Of a DNA stretch of 64,000 nt, positions 49,281-61,900 are shown piece after piece. The position numbers were made by a program, and so were the translations under genes. Under the pieces are notes generated by a model, which searched no databases, had not been told where the DNA came from, and worked only from the letters and a program-made list of their open reading frames with translations. The stretch's first letter is position 1, and each line of letters opens with the position of its first letter. The stretch covers positions 19,908,813 through 19,972,812 of the forward strand of contig OZ020619.1 of the NCBI GenBank assembly GCA_963971575.1. The letters are read 5' to 3'. Source of the stretch: Liopterus haemorrhoidalis (lineage: Eukaryota; Arthropoda; Insecta; Coleoptera; Dytiscidae).

Positions 49281-52200
49281 CAATTTTGTGGTTAAAATTT
49301 AGTTAACTCCCTTATTATTAACTTAACAGTAAAAAATGTATTATAAATATTGTTGGAAATAAGAAGACAAATCTTTTATTCAAATACAATTTCTTGATTG
49401 GATAAATATTTAAAGAGTTATGGCGGGAAAACAATTTTGTGGTTAAAATTTAGTTTACTCCCTTATTATTAACTTTACAGTAAAAAATTTATAATAAATA
49501 TTGTTGAAAATAAGAAGACAAATCTTTTATTCAAATACAATTTTTTGATTGGATAAATATTTAAAGAGTTATGGCGGGAAAACAATTTTGTGGTTAAAAT
49601 TTAGTTAACTCCCTTATTAATAACTTTACAGCAAAAAATGTATTATAAATATTGTTGGAAATAAGAAGACAAATCTTTTATTCAAATACAATTTTTTGAT
49701 TGGATAAATATTTAAAGAGTTATGGCGGGAAAACAATTTTGTGGTTAAAATTTAGTTAACTCCCTTATTATTAACTTTACAGTAAAAAATGTATTATAAA
49801 TATTGTTGGAAATAAGAAGACAAATCTTTTATTCAAATACAATTTTTTGATTGGATAAATATTTAAAGAGTTATGGCGGGAAAACAATTTTGTGGTTAAA
49901 ATTTAGTTAACTCCCTTATTATTAACTTAACAGTAAAAAATGTATAATAAATATTGTTGGAAATAAGAAGACAAATCTTTTATTCAAATACAATTTTTTG
50001 ATTGGATAAATATTTAAAGAGTTATGGCGGGAAAACAATTTTGTGGTTAAAATTTAGTTAACTCCCTTATTAATAACTTTACAGTAAAAAATGTATAATA
50101 AATATTGTTGGAAATAAGAAGACAAATCTTTTATTCAAATACAATTTTTTGAATGGATAAATATTTAAAGAGTTATGGCGGGAAAACCATTTTGTGGTTA
50201 AAATTTAGTTAACTCCCTTATTATTAACTTTACAGTAAAAAATGTATTATAAATGTTGTTGGAAATAAGAAGACAAATCTTTTATTAAAATACAATTTTT
50301 TGATTGGATAAATATTTAAAGAGTTATGGCGGGAAAACCATTTTGTGGTTAAAATTTAGTTAACTCCCTTATTATTAACTTTACAGTAAAAAATGTATTA
50401 TAAATGTTGTTGGAAATAAGAAGACAAATCTTTTATTAAAATACAATTTTTTGATTGGATAAATATTTAAAGAGTTATGGCGGGAAAACAATTTTGTGGT
50501 TAAAATTTAGTTAACTCCCTTATTAATAACTTTACAGTAAAAAATGTATTATAAATATTGTTGGAAATAAGAAGACAAATCTTTTATTCAAATACAATTT
50601 TTTGATTGGATAAATATTTAAAGAGTTATGGCGGGAAAACAATTTTGTGGTTAAAATTTAGTTAACTCCCTTATTAATAACTTTACAGTAAAAAATGTTT
50701 TATAAATATTGTTGGAAATAAGAAGACAAATCTTTTATTCAAATACAATTTTTTGATTGGATAAATATTTAAAGAGTTATGGCGGGAAAACAATTTTGTG
50801 GTTAAAATTTAGTTTACTCCCTTATTATTAACTTTACAGTAAAAAATTTATAATAAATATTGTTGAAAATAAGAAGACAAATCTTTTATTAAAATACAAT
50901 TTTTTGATTGGATAAATATTTAAAGAGTTATGGCGGGAAAACAACTTTGTGGTTAAAATTTAGTTAACTCCCTTATTATTAACTTAACAGTAAAAAATGT
51001 ATAATAAATATTGTTGGAAATAAGAAGACAAATCTTTTATTCAAATACAATTTTTTGATTGGATAAATATTTAAAGAGTTATGGCGGGAAAACAATTTTG
51101 TGGTTAAAATTTAGTTTACTCCCTTATTATTAACTTTACAGTAAAAAATTTATAATAAATATTGTTGAAAATAAGAAGACAAATCTTTTATTCAAATACA
51201 ATTTTTTGATTGGATAAATATTTAAAGAGTTATGGCGGGAAAACAATTTTGTGGTTAAAATTTAGTTAACTCCCTTATTAATAACTTTACAGCAAAAAGT
51301 GTATTATAAATATTGTTGGAAATAAGAAGACAAATCTTTTATTCAAATACAATTTTTTGATTGGATAAATATTTAAAGAGTTATGGCGGGAAAACAACTT
51401 TGTGGTTAAAATTTAGTTAACTCCCTTATTATTAACTTAACAGTAAAAAATGTATAATAAATATTGTTGGAAATAAGAAGACAAATCTTTTATTCAAATA
51501 CAATTTTTTGATTGGATAAATATTTAAAGAGTTATGGCGGGAAAACAATTTTGTGGTTAAAATTTAGTTTACTCCCTTATTATTAACTTTACAGTAAAAA
51601 ATTTATAATAAATATTGTTGAAAATAAGAAGACAAATCTTTTATTCAAATACAATTTTTTGATTGGATAAATATTTAAAGAGTTATGGCGGGAAAACAAT
51701 TTTGTGGTTAAAATTTAGTTAACTCCCTTATTAATAACTTTACAGCAAAAAGTGTATTATAAATATTGTTGGAAATAAGAAGACAAATCTTTTATTCAAA
51801 TACAATTTTTTGATTGGATAAATATTTAAAGAGTTATGGCGGGAAAACAATTTTGTGGTTAAAATTTAGTTAACTCCCTTATTAATAACTTTACAGTAAA
51901 AAATGTATAATAAATAATGTTGGAAATAAGAAGACAAATCTTTTATTCAAATACAATTTTTTGATTGGATAAATATTTAAAGAGTTATGGCGGGAAAACC
52001 ATTTTGTGGTTAAAATTTAGTTAACTCCCTTATTATTAACTTTACAGTAAAAAATGTATTATAAATGTTGTTGGAAATAAGAAGACAAATCTTTTATTAA
52101 AATACAATTTTTTGATTGGATAAATATTTAAAGAGTTATGGCGGGAAAACAATTTTGTGGTTAAAATTTAGTTAACTCCCTTATTAATAACTTTACAGTA

Positions 52201-53951
52201 AAAAATGTATTATAAATATTGTTGGAAATAAGAAGACAAATCTTTTATTCAAATACAATTTTTTGATTGGATAAATATTTAAAGAGTTATGGCGGGAAAA
52301 CAATTTTGTGGTTAAAATTTAGTTTACTCCCTTATTATTAACTTTACAGTAAAAAATTTATAATAAATATTGTTGAAAATAAGAAGACAAATCTTTTATT
52401 TAAATACAATTTTTTGATTGGATAAATATTTAAAGAGTTATGGCGGGAAAACAATTTTGTGGTTAAAATTTAGTTAACTCCCTTATTAATAACTTTACAG
52501 TAAAAAATGTTTAATAAATATTGTTGGAAATAAGAAGACAAATCTTTTATTCAAATACAATTTTTTGATTGGATAAATATTTAAAGAGTTATGGCGGGAA
52601 AACAATTTTGTGGTTAAAATTTAGTTAACTCCCTTATTATTAACTTTACAGTAAAAAATGTATTATAAATATTGTTGGAAATAAGAAGACAAATCTTTTA
52701 TTCAAATACAATTTTTTGATTGGATAAATATTTAAAGAGTTATGGCGGGAAAACAATTTTGTGGTTAAAATTTAGTTAACTCCCTTATTATTAACTTAAC
52801 AGTAAAAAATGTATTATAAATATTGTTGGAAATAAGAAGACAAATCTTTTATTCAAATACAATTTTTTGATTGGATAAATATTTAAAGAGTTATGGCGGG
52901 AAAACAATTTTGTGGTTAAAATTTAGTTTACTCCCTTATTATTAACTTTACAGTAAAAAATTTATAATAAATATTGTTGAAAATAAGAAGACAAATCTTT
53001 TATTCAAATACAATTTTTTGATTGGATAAATATTTAAAGAGTTATGGCGGGAAAACAATTTTGTGGTTAAAATTTAGTTAACTCCCTTATTAATAACTTT
53101 ACAGCAAAAAATGTATTACAAATATTGTTGGAAATAAGAAGACAAATCTTTTATTCAAATACAATTTTTTGATTGGATAAATATTTAAAGAGTTATGGCG
53201 GGAAAACAATTTTGTGGTTAAAATTTAGTTAACTCCCTTATTATTAACTTAACAGTAAAAAATGTATAATAAATATTGTTGGAAATAAGAAGACAAATCT
53301 TTTATTCAAATACAATTTTTTGATTGGATAAATATTTAAAGAGTTATGGCGGGAAAACAATTTTGTGGTTAAAATTTAGTTAACTCCCTTATTAATAACT
53401 TTACAGTAAAAAATGTATAATAAATATTGTTGGAAATAAGAAGACAAATCTTTTATTCAAATACAATTTTTTGAATGGATAAATATTTAAAGAGTTATGG
53501 CGGGAAAACAATTTTGTGGTTAAAATTTAGTTAACTCCCTTATTATTAACTTTACAGTAAAAAATGTATTATAAATATTGTTGGAAATAAGAAGACAAAT
53601 CTTTTATTCAAATACAATTTTTTGATTGGATAAATATTTAAAGAGTTATGGCGGGAAAACAATTTTGTGGTTAAAATTTAGTTAACTCCCTTATTATTAA
53701 CTTAACAGTAAAAAATGTATTATAAATATTGTTGGAAATAAGAAGACAAATCTTTTATTCAAATACAATTTTTTGATTGGATAAATATTTAAAGAGTTAT
53801 GGCGGGAAAACAATTTTGTGGTTAAAATTTAGTTTACTCCCTTATTATTAACTTTACAGTAAAAAATTTATAATAAATATTGTTGAAAATAAGAAGACAA
53901 ATCTTTTATTCAAATACAATTTTTTGATTGGATAAATATTTAAAGAGTTAT
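49281..53951 (+). repeat. Domain B 31-unit block (4,681 bp), copy 2
   Basis: This is the tandem copy of the previous block with all its marks, including the nested 453-bp repeat (51292 and 51745). One private change I noticed is ttcttgattgg near 49391. The homology at this offset ends near 53950, where the next unit carries gcaaaaaatg with tgtattacaa in place of a plain class-b unit. Confidence 0.87.
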
Positions 53952-55940
53952 GGCGGGAAAACAATTTTGTGGTTAAAATTTAGTTAACTCCCTTATTAAT
54001 AACTTTACAGCAAAAAATGTATTACAAATATTGTTGGAAATAAGAAGACAAATCTTTTATTCAAATACAATTTTTTGATTGGATAAATATTTAAAGAGTT
54101 ATGGCGGGAAAACAATTTTGTGGTTAAAATTTAGTTAACTCCCTTATTATTAACTTAACAGTAAAAAATGTATAATAAATATTGTTGGAAATAAGAAGAC
54201 AAATCTTTTATTCAAATACAATTTTTTGATTGGATAAATATTTAAAGAGTTATGGCGGGAAAACAATTTTGTGGTTAAAATTTAGTTAACTCCCTTATTA
54301 ATAACTTTACAGTAAAAAATGTATAATAAATATTGTTGGAAATAAGAAGACAAATCTTTTATTCAAATACAATTTTTTGAATGGATAAATATTTAAAGAG
54401 TTATGGCGGGAAAACCATTTTGTGGTTAAAATTTAGTTAACTCCCTTATTATTAACTTTACAGTAAAAAATGTATTATAAATGTTGTTGGAAATAAGAAG
54501 ACAAATCTTTTATTAAAATACAATTTTTTGATTGGATAAATATTTAAAGAGTTATGGCGGGAAAACCATTTTGTGGTTAAAATTTAGTTAACTCCCTTAT
54601 TATTAACTTTACAGTAAAAAATGTATTATAAATGTTGTTGGAAATAAGAAGACAAATCTTTTATTAAAATACAATTTTTTGATTGGATAAATATTTAAAG
54701 AGTTATGGCGGGAAAACAATTTTGTGGTTAAAATTTAGTTAACTCCCTTATTAATAACTTTACAGTAAAAAATGTATTATAAATATTGTTGGAAATAAGA
54801 AGACAAATCTTTTATTCAAATACAATTTTTTGATTGGATAAATATTTAAAGAGTTATGGCGGGAAAACAATTTTGTGGTTAAAATTTAGTTAACTCCCTT
54901 ATTAATAACTTTACAGTAAAAAATGTTTTATAAATATTGTTGGAAATAAGAAGACAAATCTTTTATTCAAATACAATTTTTTGATTGGATAAATATTTAA
55001 AGAGTTATGGCGGGAAAACAATTTTGTGGTTAAAATTTAGTTTACTCCCTTATTATTAACTTTACAGTAAAAAATTTATAATAAATATTGTTGAAAATAA
55101 GAAGACAAATCTTTTATTAAAATACAATTTTTTGATTGGATAAATATTTAAAGAGTTATGGCGGGAAAACAACTTTGTGGTTAAAATTTAGTTAACTCCC
55201 TTATTATTAACTTAACAGTAAAAAATGTATAATAAATATTGTTGGAAATAAGAAGACAAATCTTTTATTCAAATACAATTTTTTGATTGGATAAATATTT
55301 AAAGAGTTATGGCGGGAAAACAATTTTGTGGTTAAAATTTAGTTTACTCCCTTATTATTAACTTTACAGTAAAAAATTTATAATAAATATTGTTGAAAAT
55401 AAGAAGACAAATCTTTTATTCAAATACAATTTTTTGATTGGATAAATATTTAAAGAGTTATGGCGGGAAAACAATTTTGTGGTTAAAATTTAGTTAACTC
55501 CCTTATTAATAACTTTACAGCAAAAAGTGTATTATAAATATTGTTGGAAATAAGAAGACAAATCTTTTATTCAAATACAATTTTTTGATTGGATAAATAT
55601 TTAAAGAGTTATGGCGGGAAAACAACTTTGTGGTTAAAATTTAGTTAACTCCCTTATTATTAACTTAACAGTAAAAAATGTATAATAAATACTGTTGGAA
55701 ATAAGAAGACAAATCTTTTATTCAAATACAATTTTTTGATTGGATAAATATTTAAAGAGTTATGGCGGGAAAACAATTTTGTGGTTAAAATTTAGTTTAC
55801 TCCCTTATTATTAACTTTACAGTAAAAAATTTATAATAAATATTGTTGAAAATAAGAAGACAAATCTTTTATTCAAATACAATTTTTTGATTGGATAAAT
55901 ATTTAAAGAGTTATGGCGGGAAAACAATTTTGTGGTTAAA
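53952..55940 (+). repeat. Partial third copy of the 31-unit block
   Basis: From about 54000 the order follows 49772-51712 at an offset of 4,228 bp (28 units): gcaaaaagtg 51292 to 55520 and caactttgtgg near 51393 to near 55621. The tgtattacaa mark at 54018 is six units after 53112, so the junction removed three units relative to a full 31-unit step. A private aaatactgttgg is near 55687. The match stops near 55940, before the second gcaaaaagtg unit. Confidence 0.75.
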
Positions 55941-58900
55941 ATTTAGTTAACTCCCTTATTATTAACTTTACAGTAAAAAATGTATTATAAATATTGTTGG
56001 AAATAAGAAGACAAATCTTTTATTCAAATACAATTTTTTGATTGGATAAATATTTAAAGAGTTATGGCGGGAAAACAATTTTGTGGTTAAAATTTAGTTA
56101 ACTCCCTTATTAATAACTTTACAGTAAAAAATGTATAATAAATATTGTTGGAAATAAGAAGACAAATCTTTTATTCAAATACAATTTTTTGATTGGATAA
56201 ATATTTAAAGAGTTATGGCGGGAAAACCATTTTGTGGTTAAAATTTAGTTAACTCCCTTATTATTAACTTTACAGTAAAAAATGTATTATAAATGTTGTT
56301 GGAAATAAGAAGACAAATCTTTTATTAAAATACAATTTTTTGATTGGATAAATATTTAAAGAGTTATGGCGGGAAAACAATTTTGTGGTTAAAATTTAGT
56401 TAACTCCCTTATTAATAACTTTACAGTAAAAAATGTATTATAAATATTGTTGGAAATAAGAAGACAAATCTTTTATTCAAATACAATTTTTTGATTGGAT
56501 AAATATTTAAAGAGTTATGGCGGGAAAACAATTTTGTGGTTAAAATTTAGTTAACTCCCTTATTAATAACTTTACAGTAAAAAATGTGTTATAAATATTG
56601 TTGGAAATAAGAAGACAAATCTTTTATTCAAATACAATTTTTTGATTGGATAAATATTTAAAGAGTTATGGCGGGAAAACAATTTTGTGGTTAAAATTTA
56701 GTTTACTCCCTTATTATTAACTTTACAGTAAAAAATTTATAATAAATATTGTTGAAAATAAGAAGACAAATCTTTTATTAAAATACAATTTTTTGATTGG
56801 ATAAATATTTAAAGAGTTATGGCGGGAAAACAATTTTGTGGTTAAAATTTAGTTAACTCCCTTATTATTAACTTAACAGAAAAAAATGTATAATAAATAT
56901 TGTTGGAAATAAGAAGACAAATCTTTTATTCAAATACAATTTTTTGATTGGATAAATATTTAAAGAGTTATGGCGGGAAAACAATTTTGTGGTTAAAATT
57001 TAGTTTACTCCCTTATTATTAACTTTACAGTAAAAAATTTATAATAAATATTGTTGAAAATAAGAAGACAAATCTTTTATTCAAATACAATTTTTTGATT
57101 GGATAAATATTTAAAGAGTTATGGCGGGAAAACAATTTTGTGGTTAAAATTTAGTTAACTCCCTTATTAATAACTTTACAGTAAAAAATGTATTATAAAT
57201 ATTGTTGGAAATAAGAAGACAAATCTTTTATTCAAATACAATTTTTTGATTGGATAAATATTTAAAGAGTTATGGCGGGAAAACAATTTTGTGGTTAAAA
57301 TTTAGTTAACTCCCTTATTAATAACTTTACAGTAAAAAATGTATAATAAATAATGTTGGAAATAAGAAGACAAATCTTTTATTCAAATACAATTTTTTGA
57401 TTGGATAAATATTTAAAGAGTTATGGCGGGAAAACCATTTTGTGGTTAAAATTTAGATAACTCCCTTATTATTAACTTTACAGTAAAAAATGTATTATAA
57501 ATGCTGTTGGAAATAAGAAGACAAATCTTTTATTAAAATACAATTTTTTGATTGGATAAATATTTAAAGAGTTATGGCGGGAAAACAATTTTGTGGTTAA
57601 AATTTAGTTAACTCCCTTATTAATAACTTTACAGTAAAAAATGTATTATAAATATTGTTGGAAATAAGAAGACAAATCTTTTATTCAAATACAATTTTTT
57701 GATTGGATAAATATTTAAAGAGTTATGGCGGGAAAACAATTTTGTGGTTAAAATTTAGTTTACTCCCTTATTATTAACTTTACAGTAAAAAATTTATAAT
57801 AAATATTGTTGAAAATAAGAAGACAAATCTTTTATTCAAATACAATTTTTTGATTGGATAAATATTTAAAGAGTTATGGCGGGAAAACAATTTTGTGGTT
57901 AAAATTTAGTTAACTCCCTTATTAATAACTTTACAGTAAAAAATGTTTAATAAATATTGTTGGAAATAAGAAGACAAATCTTTTATTCAAATACAATTTT
58001 TTGATTGGATAAATATTTAAAGAGTTATGGCGGGAAAACAATTTTGTGGTTAAAATTTAGTTAACTCCCTTATTATTAACTTTACAGTAAAAAATGTATT
58101 ATAAATATTGTTGGAAATAAGAAGACAAATCTTTTATTCAAATACAATTTTTTGATTGGATAAATATTTAAAGAGTTATGGCGGGAAAACAATTTTGTGG
58201 TTAAAATTTAGTTAACTCCCTTATTATTAACTTAACAGTAAAAAATGTAAAATAAATATTGTTGGAAATAAGAAGACAAATCTTTTATTCAAATACAATT
58301 TTTTGATTGGATAAATATTTAAAGAGTTATGGCGGGAAAACAATTTTGTGGTTAAAATTTAGTTAACTCCCTTATTAATAACTTTACAGTAAAAAATGTA
58401 TAATAAATATTGTTGGAAATAAGAAGACAAATCTTTTATTCAAATACAATTTTTTGAATGGATAAATATTTAAAGAGTTATGGCGGGAAAACCATTTTGT
58501 GGTTAAAATTTAGTTAACTCCCTTATTATTAACTTTACAGTAAAAAATGTATTATAAATGTTGTTGGAAATAAGAAGACAAATCTTTTATTCAAATACAA
58601 TTTTTTGATTGGATAAATATTTAAAGAGTTATGGCGGGAAAACCATTTTGTGGTTAAAATTTAGTTAACTCCCTTATTAATAACTTTACAGTAAAAAATG
58701 TTTAATAAATATTGTTGGAAATAAGAAGACAAATCTTTTATTCAAATACAATTTTTTGATTGGATAAATATTTAAAGAGTTATGGCGGGAAAACAATTTT
58801 GTGGTTAAAATTTAGTTAACTCCCTTATTATTAACTTTACAGTAAAAAATGTATTATAAATATTGTTGGAAATAAGAAGACAAATCTTTTATTCAAATAC

Positions 58901-61900
58901 AATTTTTTGATTGGATAAATATTTAAAGAGTTATGGCGGGAAAACAATTTTGTGGTTAAAATTTAGTTAACTCCCTTATTATTAACTTAACAGTAAAAAA
59001 TGTATAATAAATATTGTTGGAAATAAGAAGACAAATCTTTTATTCAAATACAATTTTTTGATTGGATAAATATTTAAAGAGTTATGGCGGGAAAACAATT
59101 TTGTGGTTAAAATTTAGTTAACTCCCTCATTAATAACTTTACAGTAAAAAATGTATAATAAATATTGTTGGAAATAAGAAGACAAATCTTTTATTCACAT
59201 ACAATTTTTTGAATGGATAAATATTTAAAGAGTTATGGCGGGAAAACCATTTTGTGGTTAAAATTTAGTTAACTCCCTTATTATTAACTTTACAGTAAAA
59301 AATGTATTATAAATGTTGTTGGAAATAAGAAGACAAATCTTTTATTAAAATACAATTTTTTGATTGGATAAATATTTAAAGAGTTATGGCGGGAAAACCA
59401 TTTTGTGGTTAAAATTTAGTTAACTCCCTTATTATTAACTTTACAGTAAAAAATGTATTATAAATGTTGTTGGAAATAAGAAGACAAATCTTTTATTCAA
59501 ATACAATTTTTTGATTGGATAAATATTTAAAGAGTTATGGCGGGAAAACAATTTTGTGGTTAAAATTTAGTTAACTCCCTTATTAATAACTTTACAGTAA
59601 AAAATGTTTTATAAATATTGTTGGAAATAAGAAGACAAATCTTTTATTCAAATACAATTTTTTGATTGGATAAATATTTAAAGAGTTATGGCGGGAAAAC
59701 AATTTTGTGGTTAAAATTTAGTTTACTCCCTTATTATTAACTTTACAGTAAAAAATTTATAATAAATATTGTTGAAAATAAGAAGACAAATCTTTTATTC
59801 AAATACAATTTTTTGATTGGATAAATATTTAAAGAGTTATGGCGGGAAAACCATTTTGTGGTTAAAATTTAGTTAACTCCCTTATTATTAACTTTACAGT
59901 AAAAAATGTATTATAAATGTTGTTGGAAATAAGAAGACAATTCTTTTATTAAAATACAATTTTTTGATTGGATAAATATTTAAAGAGTTATGGCGGGAAA
60001 ACAATTTTGTGGTTAAAATTTAGTTAACTCCCTTATTAATAACTTTACAGTAAAAAATGTCTTATAAATATTGTTGGAAATAAGAAGACAAATCTTTTAT
60101 TCAAATACAATTTTTTGATTGGATAAATATTTAAAGAGTTATGGCGGGAAAACAATTTTGTGGTTGAAATTTAGTTTACTCCCTTATTATTAACTTTACA
60201 GTAAAAAATTTATAATAAATATTGTTGAAAATAAGAAGAGAAATCTTTTATTGAAATACAATTTTTTGATTGGATAAATATTTAAAGAGTTATGGCGGGA
60301 AAACAATTTTGTGGTTAAAATTTAGTTAACTCCCTTATTAATAACTTTACAGTAAAAAATGTTTAATAAATATTGTTGGAAATAAGAAGACAAATCTTTT
60401 ATTCAAATACAATTTTTTGATTGGATAAATATTTAAAGAGTTATGGCGGGAAAACAATTTTGTGGTTAAAATTTAGTTAACTCCCTTATTATTAACTTTA
60501 CAGTAAAAAATGTATTATAAATATTGTTGGAAATAAGAAGACAAATCTTTTATTCAAATACAATTTTTTGATTGGATAAATATTTAAAGAGTTATGGCGG
60601 GAAAACAATTTTGTGGTTAAAATTTAGTTAACTCCCTTATTATTAACTTAACAGTAAAAAATGTATAATAAATATTGTTGGAAATAAGAAGACAAATCTT
60701 TTATTCAAATACAATTTTTTGATTGGATAAATATTTAAAGAGTTATGGCGGGAAAACAATTTTGTGGTTAAAATTTAGTTAACTCCCTTATTAATAACTT
60801 TACAGTAAAAAATGTATAATAAATATTGTTGGAAATAAGAAGACAAATCTTTTATTCAAATACAATTTTTTGAATGGATAAATATTTAAAGAGTTATGGC
60901 GGGAAAACCATTTTGTGGTTAAAATTTAGTTAACTCCCTTATTATTAACTTTACAGTAAAAAATGTATTATAAATGTTGTTGGAAATAAGAAGACAAATC
61001 TTTTATTAAAATACAATTTTTTGATTGGATAAATATTTAAAGAGTTATGGCGGGAAAACAATTTTGTGGTTAAAATTTAGTTAACTCCCTTATTAATAAC
61101 TTTACAGTAAAAAATGTTTAATAAATATTGTTGGAAATAAGAAGACAAATCTTTTATTCAAATACAATTTTTTGATTGGATAAATATTTAAAGAGTTATG
61201 GCGGGAAAACAATTTTGTGGTTAAAATTTAGTTAACTCCCTTATTATTAACTTTACAGTAAAAAATGTATTATAAATATTGTTGGAAATAAGAAGACAAA
61301 TCTTTTATTCAAATACAATTTTTTGATTGGATAAATATTTAAAGAGTTATGGCGGGAAAACAATTTTGTGGTTAAAATTTAGTTAACTCCCTTATTATTA
61401 ACTTAACAGTAAAAAATGTATAATAAATATTGTTGGAAATAAGAAGACAAATCTTTTATTCAAATACAATTTTTTGATTGGATAAATATTTAAAGAGTTA
61501 TGGCGGGAAAACAATTTTGTGGTTAAAATTTAGTTAACTCCCTTATTAATAACTTTACAGTAAAAAATGTATAATAAATATTGTTGGAAATAAGAAGACA
61601 AATCTTTTATTCAAATACAATTTTTTGAATGGATAAATATTTAAAGAGTTATGGCGGGAAAACCATTTTGTGGTTAAAATTTAGTTAACTCCCTTATTAT
61701 TAACTTTACAGTAAAAAATGTATTATAAATGTTGTTGGAAATAAGAAGACAAATCTTTTATTAAAATACAATTTTTTGATTGGATAAATATTTAAAGAGT
61801 TATGGCGGGAAAACCATTTTGTGGTTAAAATTTAGTTAACTCCCTTATTATTAACTTAACAGTAAAAAATGTATTATAAATGTTGTTGGAAATAAGAAGA

